Source of the DNA: Nematostella vectensis
Taxonomy: Eukaryota > Cnidaria > Anthozoa > Actiniaria > Edwardsiidae
Assembly (NCBI RefSeq): GCF_932526225.1
Contig: NC_064037.1
Span: 8,416,203-8,476,202, forward strand
Direction of reading: 5' to 3'
Length of the DNA: 60,000 nt
Part shown: piece by piece, positions 42,701 through 54,700 of the stretch
Position numbering within the stretch: the first letter of the stretch is position 1
Layout of the letters: every line of letters begins with the position of its first letter
Translations under genes and position numbers: made by a program
The notes under the pieces: generated by a model
What the model was told of the DNA's origin: nothing
The model's input: only the letters and a program-made list of their open reading frames with translations
The model's database searches: none

Positions 42701-45700
42701 TCCCCCTTCCCTTTGTAGAGATGCTGGATACACCCCTGTCTCCCCTTCCCTTCAATAGATGCTAGATACACCCCTGTCCCCCCTTCCCTTTGTAGAGATG
42801 CTGGATACACCCCTGTCCCCCCTTCCCTTTGTAGAGATGCTGGATACACCCCTGTCCCCCCTTCCCTTTGTAGAGATGCTAGATACACCCTGTCCTCCTT
42901 CCCTTCAAGAGATGCTGGATACACCCTGTCCCTCTTCCCTTTGTAGAGATGTTGGATACACCCCTGTCCCCTCTTCCCTTTGTAGAGATGCTGGATACAC
43001 CCCTGTCCCCCCTTCCCTTTGTAGAGATGCTGGATACGCCCCTGTCCCTCTTCCCTTTGTAGAGATGTTGGATACACCCCTGTCCCCTCTTCCCTTTGTA
43101 GAGATGCTAGATACACCCCTGTCCCCCCTTCCCTTTGTAGAGATGCTAGATACACCCCTGTCCCCCCCTTCCCTTTGTAGAGATGCTAGATACACCCCTG
43201 TCCCCCTTTCCCTTTGTAGAGATGCTGGATACACCCCTGTCCCCCCTTCCCTTTGTAGAGATGCTGGATACACCCCTGTTTCCCCTTCCCTTTGTAGAGA
43301 TGCTGGATACACCCCTGTCTCCCCTTTCCTTTGTAGAGATGCTGGATACACCCATGTCCCCCCTTCCCTTTGTAGAGATGCTGGATACACCCATGTCCCC
43401 CCTTCCCTTTGTAGAGATGCTGGATACACCCCTGTCCCCCCTTCCCTTTGTAGAGATGCTGGATACACCCCTGTTCCCCCTTCCCTTTGTAGAGATGCTG
43501 GATACACCCCTGTCCCCCCTTCCCTTTGTAGAGATGTTGGATACACCCCTGTCCCCCCTTCCCTTTGTAGAGATGCTGGATACACCCCTGTCCCTCCTTC
43601 CCTTTGTAGAGATGCTGGATACACCCATGTCTCCCTTCCCTTTGTAGAGATGCTGGATACACCCCTGTCCCCCCTTCCCTTTGTAGAGATGGATACACCC
43701 CTGTCCCTCCTTCCCTTCAAGAGATGCTGGATACACCCCTGTCCCCCCTTCCCTTTGTAGAGATGCTGGATACACCCCTGTTCCCCCTTCCCTTTTTTGA
43801 GATGCTGGATACACCCCTGTCCCCCCTTCCCTTTGTAGAGATGCTGGATACACCCCTGTCCCCCCCTTCAATTTGTAGAGATGCTGGATACACCCCTGTC
43901 CCGCTTCCCTTTGTAGAGATGCTGGATACACCCCTGTCCCCCCTTCCCTTTGTAGAGATGCTGGATACACCCCTGTCCCTTCTTCCCTTTGTAGAGATGT
44001 TGGATACACCCCTGTCCCCCCTTCCCTTTGTAGAGATGCTGGATACACCCCTGTCCACCCTTCTCTTTGTAGAGATGCTGGATACACCCCTGTCCCCCTT
44101 CTCTTCAAGAGATGCTGGATACACCCCTGTCCCCCCTTCCCTTTGTAGAGATGCTCAATACACCCCTGTCTCCCCTTCCCTTTGTAGAGATGATGGATAC
44201 ACCCCTGTCCCCTCTTCCCTTTGTAGAGATGCTGGATACACCCTGTCCTCCTTCCCTTCAAGAGATGCTGGATACACCCTTTCCCCCTCACCTTTGTAGA
44301 GATGCTGGCTACACCCCTGTCCCCCTTCCCTTTGTAGAGATGCTGGATACACCCCTGTCCCCCTTCCCTTTGTAGAGATGCTGGATACACCCCTGTCCCC
44401 TCTTCCCTTCAAGAGATGCTGGATACACCTCTTCTCCCCCTTCCCTTTGTAGAGATGCTGGATACACCCCTGTCCCCCCTTCCCTTTGTAGAGATGCTGG
44501 ATACACCCCTGTCCCCCCTTCCCTTTGTAGAGATGTTGGATACACCCCTGCCCCCCTTCCCTTTGTAGAGATGCTAGATACACCCCTGTTCCCCCTTCCC
44601 TTTGTAGAGATGCTGGATACACCCCTGTCCCCTCTTCCCTTCAAGAGATGCTGGATACACCTCTTCTCCCCCTTCCCTTTGTAGAGATGCTGGATACACC
44701 CCTGTCCCCCCTTCCCTTTGTAGAGATGCTGGATACACCCCTGTCCCCCCTTGCCTTTGTAGAGATGTTGGATACACCCCTGTCCCCCTTCTCTTCAAGA
44801 GATGCTGGATACACCCCTGTTCCCCCTTCCCTTTGTAGAGATGCTGGATACACCCCTGTCTCCCCTTCCCTTCAATAGATGCTAGATACACCCCTGTCCC
44901 CTCTTCCCTTTGTAGAGATGCTGGATACACCCCTGTCCCCCCTTCCCTTTGTAGAGATGCTGGATACGCCCCTGTCCCTCTTCCCTTTGTAGAGATGTTG
45001 GATACACCCCTGTCCTCTCTTCCCTTTGTAGAGATGCTAGATACACCCCTGTCCCCCTTCCCTTTGTAGAGATGCTGGATACACCCCTGTCTCCCCTTCC
45101 CTTCAATAGATGCTAGATACACCCCTGTCCCCCCTTCCCTTTGTAGAGATGCTGGATACACCCCTGTCCCCCCTTCCCTTTGTAGAGATGCTGGATACAC
45201 CCCTGTCCCCCCTTCCCTTTGTAGAGATGCTAGATACACCCTGTCCTCCTTCCCTTCAAGAGATGCTGGATACACCCTGTCCCTCTTCCCTTTGTAGAGA
45301 TGTTGGATACACCCCTGTCCCCTCTTCCCTTTGTAGAGATGCTGGATACACCCCTGTCCCCCCTTCCCTTTGTAGAGATGCTGGATACGCCCCTGTCCCT
45401 CTTCCCTTTGTAGAGATGTTGGATACACCCCTGTCCCCTCTTCCCTTTGTAGAGATGCTAGATACACCCCTGTCCCCCCTTCCCTTTGTAGAGATGCTAG
45501 ATACACCCCTGTCCCCCCCTTCCCTTTGTAGAGATGCTAGATACACCCCTGTCCCCCTTTCCCTTTGTAGAGATGCTGGATACACCCCTGTCCCCCCTTC
45601 CCTTTGTAGAGATGCTGGATACGCCCCTGTCCCTCTTCCCTTTGTAGAGATGTTGGATACACCCCTGTCCCCTCTTCCCTTTGTAGAGATGCTGGATACA

Positions 45701-48700
45701 CCCCTGTCCCCCCTTCCCTTTGTAGAGATGCTGGATACGCCCCTGTCCCCCCTTCCCTTTATAGAGATGCTGGCTACACCCCTGTCCCCCTTCCCTTTGT
45801 AGAGATGCTGGATACACCCCTGTCCCCCTTCCCTCCCTGTGCCCCCTCAAAGAGATGCTGGATACGCTCCTGTGCCCCCTCAAAGAGATGCTAAATACGC
45901 CCCTGTGCCCCCTCAAAGAGATTCTTGATAAACCCCTTTGCCCCCTCAAAGAAATGCTAAAAGGCCCTTAGGACTCTCAAAGAGATGCTAAATACGCCCC
46001 TGTGCCTCCTCAAAGAGATGCTGGATACGCCCTTGTGCCCCTTCAAAGAGATGCTAAATACGCCTCTGTGCCCCCTCAAAGAGATGCTGGATACGCCCCT
46101 GTGCCCCCTCAAAGAGATGCTAAATATGCCCCTGTGCCCCCTTTAAAGAGATGCTGGATACGCCCCTGTGCCCCCTCAAAGAGATGCTGAATACGCCTCT
46201 GTGCCCCCTCAAAGAGATGCTGGATACGCCTCTGTGCCCCCTCAAAGAGATACATCTTTTGTCCCTCTCCTTCAAGAGATAATGAATGCACCATCGTGCC
46301 CCTGTGTTACACCCTGTTTCCCATCCCCAGCGTCTAAATGAGTAAACATGGTGTAAATACACAATGTCATTGTGTTCAGGAACTTATTCAGAATGCAGAA
46401 GATGCTGAAGCAAGAGAAGTGAAGGTCTTGTATGATGAACACTCCTATGGGACTCACAGTCTCTTTAAACCAGAGCTGGCAAAATTTCAGGTGAGGAATT
46501 AGTCTTGATTCTAATGTCATCTCATCTCTACGCGCATGAGAGTACAAGGCTATCCAAGATTTTTTCTTATTACGCAAATCTCCAAATATTAGACATATTT
46601 TACACCGTGTATCCCATTTAGCGGGTCAGTACGCAGCTCTTACAAGCTGCAATTTGATTGGGCAAATGAACAATCAAATTGCAGCTCGACACAAAGAACA
46701 AGAAGAATAGAGGCAAAAGAACTCCTTTGTAGAACAAAGATAGTAGGAGACAAAGCAGCTGCGTACTTACTCCCTTCAGCACATCTTTGCATGTATGCAT
46801 GTAAAGTGCTATAGCCAGACCAAGCAGTTATATTGGTCCCGATTAAGCAACTTGCCTAAACTTGTTTCATTTAATAGACTTCAGAGACAAAGATGACAGT
46901 ACTACCGACAAAAAAGTTGAATTGAAAGCTTTTTTTTAAATTATGGTTTATTATGGTAGGATTTTTACCCCCTGTACATTATAATGTATTTCTTGTGGTA
47001 TTAAATGCCTATGTAAATGCCATTCATGCCATTGTCTTTTAGGGCCCTGCCTTGTATGCATACAATAACGCCATGTTTAAACGAGATGACTGGAATGGCC
47101 TCCGTATGCTATGCGATAGCATCAAAGTCAAGGACCCCATGAAAGTCGGCCGCTTTGGGTTGGGCTTTAAGTCCGTCTTTCACATGACAGGTAATACTTA
47201 TGTCTATATGTATCATACGAGACACCAAAAACTGGAAATCGACTCTGCCAAATTTTCGTCTTTAATAAGACTTCTTCAGGGCAGACTGAAGAAGGTGAAT
47301 CGTAACAAGCTTATTTACATCAGAATTTCATCAGAGTTTCTGATGTAAATAAGCTTGTTACGATTCACCTTCTTCAGTCTGCCCTAAAGAAGTCTTATTA
47401 AAGACGAAAATTTGGCAGAGTCGATTTCCAGTTTTTGGTGTATTGTATTCATTGTTCTGGTACGAGATCGCGACAGTTTGGGCTTTTTGATTCTATTTGT
47501 ATCATACAATGGTGGTTCAAATAAAAAAAAACTGAACCAGAGTTCTCCAAGCCCTCAGTTTTCTGCCTCGAGGGGCAGGCGTTGTTTTTCTTTAAAAGGT
47601 TAAAAGGGTAATTGAACCCAAGGAATCTCATCCCTTGATCCCCCATTGGAATAAACTTATATGCAACACCCTTCATTAGACTAACGTAATGGAAGTGCAT
47701 TGCTTGTGACGTAGATCTGCCAAGTGTGATAAGCAGCGATCGCCTTCGTATGATTGATCCACAAGAGACGTTCGTCAGCACCCCAGAGAGAAGGCGAACT
47801 GGAAGAGGGTGGCACCTGAAGAAGGACGCTGCGTCAATACGCAGAACTCCTGACCAGTTTGCTCCTTACAAGGGAATTTTCAACTGTTCCCAGGAAGCTT
47901 TCGCTAATGGAGAATACGACGGAACACTGTTTCGCTTCCCTTTAAGGCAAGAAGCATCAAAAGTGTCGGATAACGTTTATTCTTGCAAGAAGATCCAGGG
48001 TCTGTACGAGTGTTTCAAGGCCGAGGCGCACCTGACACTCCTGTTCATGAAGAGCCTGGAGAGCATCGAGCTGTATGAGCGAGGAGTTGACGACAAGGAG
48101 CCCAAGAAGTGTTTCCAGGTGAAGATATCAGACTCATGCCTCGAGCATGTGAGAGAAGGGAGGCTCAACTTCGCCGATCGTGTGCGCCAGATTAGGGCCT
48201 TAGGTGGAAACGGAAGCGCAGTGTCAGAAACCTATTTCATGACGGTAGAAGCAACTTCTTATCCCTTATCCGGCATACCTTCAACACAACAACACCTTTT
48301 CGTTGTGACGCAATACTACAGCGGTAATGAGGCATCATCTGAGCTGAGGGAACTTATTAATGAAGAGTCCCTTAGTTACATGCCGTGGGTAGGGGTGGCT
48401 GCCCCCCTTGATCTAGCAAGCAGCAGTTCATGGCTGGCTGCCGTAGACGCCCAGCAGCCAAAAGGGCATATCTTCTGCTTCCTGCCGCTGCCTCTAGAGC
48501 AGAAGAGTCTGACAGGTCTACCAGTCCATGTGAACGGATTCTTCGCCCTGAGCCAGAACCGCCGCCACCTAAAGTGGCCAAGTGCCGACCAGCAACAGAC
48601 GGACCAGCGCATCACAGACAAGAGCCTTCTGTGGAATCGTTGTCTGCTTAAAGAAGTACTTCCTGCAGCCTATGCCACGTTACTGCTAAAAATGCCACGG

Positions 48701-51700
48701 AAGAATGATGCCTGGCTACTTACCGCTGCTTACTGCGCATGGCCAGATGAACAGAAAGTAGATGTTAAGTGGAAGGTTATACTAGAGCCATTGTTTGAAA
48801 GGTTTCTTATCCATAAAGTCGCCTTCAGTGAAGTTAACGGTGGTAAGTGGTTGGGATTCGATAGCGTTATATTGGACAAGTTGGATGCCACTTACGCTCC
48901 CGTTATCACTGCCTTGCTGGATGCTGGACAGAACATCGCAAGACTTCCCCGTCGCGTTCACCAAGCACTAGACAGGTACTATACCTATTGCAAGGTCAAG
49001 GTGATCACGCCCAAATTCGTGCGGGACACTCTGCGCAGTTACCCCCAGTGCTACAAAGGATTGAAACGCAAGGACAGCATTGTACTACTACGTTACATAC
49101 TTCAAGACTCCAACTTTGAAGATCTAGCAGGTCTGGCCTTGCTTCCCCTTGCTAACAACACGTTTGAAGTGTTCCAAAGAAATGGTTTTGGGTTTCAGAA
49201 GAAGGTTTACATGCCGTCCGATCAACATCCTGGTTCTCTGCTGCGAGGATTGAAGAGTATACTCCTAGACACGTCGATAGAAGCGTCTGTTGTTGCGAGG
49301 TTACATGAGGTCACACGGTCAGGTGAGTCACGGGGCTGCTCATTGACCTTCATCATTTAGTTCTGAGGTTATATAGAGCCCTGTGCAAACAGCGCCATTG
49401 CTATCTTAGTAAACCTAAGCTCTTCATAAACGGGAAAGGGACACTCATTACGCCAGAAGTTGTATCGATAACATGTATTATACGTTCATTGACATCACAC
49501 GAAACATTATTAGCGCGAATCGTCTTTCCATAACAAATGAATTTGCGTGAACATTCATTAGCATCAACGAAATTGGGCATTCATTCGAATGGAATGAACA
49601 TTCTTTGTACGCTTTTGGAATCCATTTACACGTTTTGACAATCAGTAGCGCCTATTGACAATCCGTTATCCAAAAGATAAAAATCATTATTGCTATTAAT
49701 TAAACAACGACAATCAATGAACCTTTTAGACGTGAATAGTAAAACGTTGCTATACTGGTTTTCAATGTTTTTGTTTCAGGCAAAACTCAGCTGCGATCTT
49801 TGGACGCTGAGGCTGTCGCCACACACCTTAAGTATGCGCTGCCTTCTGATTGGTTCAACAACACTTCCGTGCTGTGGTATCCTGAACGCTTTGACCACCC
49901 TTCTGTTGAATGGTTCAAACAGCTTTGGCGATATTTTGTGGATCACTTCCCATTTCATCTTAATCGTTTCGGTGGTCTCCCCCTCATCCCTGTCACCCCT
50001 CTGACATCATCTCCAGTTAAGATGGCTCCCATGAACACAACGCCTGTAACGCTTGCCCTATCCTACAAGGGTGATTCATTGCCTACAAAAGTCAAAGAAG
50101 TTTTGACTGAGTGTGGAATAACAGTGGTTGAGGAACTTCCACAATGCATCGAAACTCACCCGGGCGTCGTCCCTCAGTTTGTGAGACGCCCAGACTCCCA
50201 AGGTGTAGTAGAAGCACTAGTCCAGGTGTTGCGAAGCTTTCCGCAAGCATTCCCCCGCAATCTCAGTCTTGAGCATGTAAGACACTTAAAGGCTTTTCTT
50301 TCCGGCGCTAAACTTTCAGAGCCTCAAAAACAGGTGCTAAGAAAACTCCCTGTTTTCGAAACTGTTGGAGGTGTGAAAGGAATGGCGAAGCATGTATCAA
50401 TAGAAAATGTTCCAGTAGGCTTGGAATCGAGTGATTTGCCCCCTGTACCCCTGGATAGGGAAGTCATCAACCTCCAAGACCTAATTAGCCGTAACCTAGG
50501 TCAGTTGCTTGGAGTCGTGGTACTTCAACCCATGGACCTCGTCCAAGACCTGCTTTACAAGATCTCAAGAAGCGAGATGGAGGAGTCTCAAGTCGATGCC
50601 CTCATGGACTATGTCCTCAGCCGTCTGCAACAATACAACAAGAAGAATAATCTGAAAACCGTCCTGATGAACATAACATTCGTGCCTGTCAAAGGCTGTC
50701 GACGTGCCATGCCGAAAGACCTGTTTGACCCGAGCAAGCAGTCTCTCAAGCACATTTTTTACGGTGAAAAGGGCAGGTTTCCTCTCGAGGGGACTTACAC
50801 TGAACGTTACCTTTATGAAATGCGGGGGCTTGGTCTGAAGGGAGAGGAGCAAATCACAGCCGACGATATCCTGCAGAGCGTCAAAGTGGTCTCCAGTATC
50901 AGCGAGGCACCGCAAGCCAATAAGAAAGCAAGTACTATCCTCGAATTCCTTTCCACTCGTGAGAACCTCCTGTGGCATCTTTGCTCGCCGGGTGTCACTC
51001 TGATGCAGCTCTTGATGAACATTTCCTGGGTACCTGTACTTAAGGACAAACCAGAAGCTTATCCAAGCTGTCTCCCGCTAAAGGCTTCGGGTCTCCTTGA
51101 AAAGCCCATGAATGTAAAGACACAGAAGTTTGCCTTCCTTATTGGATCGACTAAACCACTCATTGCATTTTCGAGATTAGATGCAAAATTGACAGATGCA
51201 TTTGGCTGGAATACAAATCCCAAAGTTCAAGAAGTTCTGGAGCACTTGAAGAACGTCGTCGCATGCTACGACGTCGGGGAGAAGGCAGCAGTTATTTCTG
51301 TTGTGAAGAAAATCTACGATTTTCTTTCGGGAACCAGTAATGTTGAGGTTGTTAATGGGTTGAAGCTGCTTGGGATGTCCAGCTGGGTGTGGAATGGGGA
51401 AGGATTCTGCGCACCTGAAGATATCGTGGCCGAGAAGCCATCACTTGACTTGTCACCTTATTTATGCACCTTACCCTCAGAGACACAAGGGCACAGGCAG
51501 CTGTTCCTTGGCCATGGAATGATAGTAAAATGTGGCGACGAAGTTCTTCTGAAGGTGCTTGCCAAGATCAGAGATAAGCACGAGGCACAGACGCACCCCC
51601 ATGCCAACGACACAAGACGAGACCTGCAAATGTCCATTGACATTTTGAATGAGCTCAAGCCCAACGCAGGCTCACATCTGAGTGAAGAGTTCCGGCAACA

Positions 51701-54700
51701 GCTACTAATCCCATTAGATAACGATGATAGTAATGAGTTGCAGTTTGCGCCTGTGGATGACTGTACCTACTGTGACGTGGAGTGGCTGAAGCATGGCAAC
51801 GAGGCATCCGATGTCGATGACGAGTTAAACATCAAGTTCATTCATCGAAATATCTCCCCTCAAACCGCGGAGGATCTGCAAGTGCCAACCCTGATGAGTC
51901 GAATGCTGGATGCGGAGGAGCTTGAATTTGGGGAGAGCTTTGGCCAGTACGAGCCTCTCACTCGCCGGCTGCAGAGACTGCTTGAGGAGTACACCGACGG
52001 CTTCTCCGTCCCAAAGGAACTTATTCAGAACGCCGATGACGCAGGTTTGTTCTTATATCATTTAGTCCCTTAGATTTATAAGATATATCTGATTTTTATA
52101 ACAATGTTAGTGCATTATTGACACGCCTATTTGACAAGTACAGATGTACGTATTTCCTTCTAATCTGTATTATATTTTATACGCTAAGGAATGGACTGTT
52201 GACCAAAACTCCGAAACCACGCCATTTCCACACATTGCTAGAGAGGAGGTGTGCAAAATGGATTTTATTTCAAGATTTTACCGGATGGAAAAGCTTTAAT
52301 TCATGCGTTTTTGCAAGGAGAGGATCGCACTCGCAAAGGCGCCATTTTCAAGATTTCACAAAAGCACCAAAATAATGTATTTCCCGCAGCAAAAATGACT
52401 AATGACCTTCAGACCTCCCTGTGTCTCAAGAAAAACACACTAAAAGTATACAGTAATAAGTCTCCAAAAATATCATGGTAGAGAAGAAATCTTATTCTAG
52501 ACAATTTCGGAAGATGTGTAAACAAACCTTCGAGGGGGCGGAAAATCAGATCTGAAAAAGAATATGAATACTTGCCGTAGCTTCATTGCATAGATAGATT
52601 AATTGTAGCTGAAAACACAACCGTCTTTTTATCGTTAATTAGAAAGGCATTATTCCTACCTCGTTTTATACAACCAAGAACCTTTGGTTAATATTTCACG
52701 GGTAACCACTAGTTTGATTTTTTTAAAATCTTTTTTTACTCTTAGCCTTCCAAACGATGTTGGTATTTTATTGGCACAACAAAACTGCATTAAAAAAACC
52801 CTTTAGACTAAACACAGCTGACTTTCAACAACTGCTATTGACAATTACTCACGTCATACAAACTTTCTTCTTAAATAAAGTAAACAAGTATCAAACTCTG
52901 TGTGTTTTAGGTGCAACCGAAGTGAGGTTCCTGTACGATGAACGAGCGAACGAGGACGCTATGACTTGTCTTATTAGCGAAGGAATGAAGGAATGCCAGG
53001 GTCCTGCTCTCTGGGTTTACAACAATGCAGTCTTTACTGATGCAGATTTTCAGAATATCACCAAGTTGAACGGCGCCACCAAAGAAGAGGATTCTGGGAA
53101 GATTGGAAGATTCGGACTTGGTTTCAATGCTGTTTATAACATAACCGACGTACCAAGTCTGTTGAGCAGAAACAACCTGGTCATATTTGATCCACATACA
53201 ACTCATCTCGGTAGAGCTATACGCGATAAGAGCCGACCAGGAATCAAGATAGACGTGACGAGGAGTCGACAGAAACGAAACAAGTTAGCTAACCAGCTGA
53301 AGCCGTACAATGACATCTTCGGGTGCAACCTTAGACCTGACTCCGATCATGTGTCTTTCAATGGGACTTTGTTTCGATTTCCGCTGCGTACCAAGGAGCA
53401 AGCTAGACGAAGTGAAATCAAGAATCTGCAGTATGACCACGGGGAAGTTGTTAAGCTGCTGCAGATGTTTGTCAGTGGAGCGGAGTCCTTGCTGCTTTTC
53501 ACCCAGAATGTCTGCAAGGTCAGTGTCTACCATCTGCCTAAATGTAGCTATGATGCTTCTGAGCCTGTCGAATTGATGACAGTTCTCAAATCAGGAGTCA
53601 AGTTTATCCGGGAGCTAGACGCCAACGTCTCGTTATCAGAACCTGCAAAAGAATTACCAACCAAAGACCAGAAGCTCATCAAGCAGTGCAACATTCTAAA
53701 AGCTGCCACTGAAGCATTGAAGCACAGCGAAGATCGGCAGGTCCAGTCCTCGGTGCTTTTAAGGACAAGTTGCACTGTTTCAGAAAGTGGTCGCCAGCTG
53801 TTTGATAGTAACCCCTCTCACGTCACCCATTGGCTTGTTACATCTACTTTGGTAGGAGATACTGCGTGGCAGCTAGCGAAACGAAACGGGAAGCTTCTAC
53901 CAGTTGCAGGTGCAGCAGCAAAGCTGAAGCAGATGCCTGATGGCGGATTTGTACCCGAACCATTCACGCCGCGTTCTATTCAGCCTGTGAGTGTTGGACA
54001 CGTGTATTGTTTCCTCCCGCTGCCCATCCAGAGCGGACTTCCGGTTCACATAAATGGCAGCTTTGCGACTGACTCAAGCAGACGGCATCTTCGAGAGATG
54101 ACCGAGGATGACAAGCGAGATTTCGGATCTGAGTGGAACAACGTTCTCATGAAAGAGGCGGTTTGCCACGCGTACTTGACACTTCTCGAAGACGTGAAGA
54201 CTGTCCTTCCCCAAGAGGAGTCTGCCTATCCGTTCCACTGCCTCTGGCCTTGTCCTGGGACTGCAGCCTCCTGCCTTATCATACAGCATCAGTTCTACAA
54301 GTCACTATGCTCTCCTAATGACCCTCCAACATTGTTCTCTGACAACGCCAGTTGGTGTGGCTTACCTGAAGTAGTCTTTCTTCACCCAGAGTTCCGCCAC
54401 GATTGTAAAATTGGCGAAGATGCATTCCAAGTCTTCTCAATTCTTCAAAAAGGCAAGGGTGTTGTGGTGGATGTTCCCGGAGATGTCTTTAACTCATTTG
54501 TTGAAAGTGGATGCAAAAGAGAGATACTAAAAAGATGCTTCAACATGTACCGAGCCTACAAAGAGGTCTTTCTTCCTGCAATCGAGTCGCCTCATATCTC
54601 TGACGAGCTAAAAGATAAACTGATCCTGTATGCACTTACAAACAACGAGCACGGAAGCGAGGAGGTGAAATGTCTGATAAGATTCACCAAGTGCATCCCG

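Noticed and set aside
39278-45949. Many long open frames on both strands (up to ~490 codons) with 13-aa repeats
   Set aside because: They are products of the 39-bp tandem repeat, whose length is a multiple of three. They lie wholly within a spliced intron and show no unique sequence.
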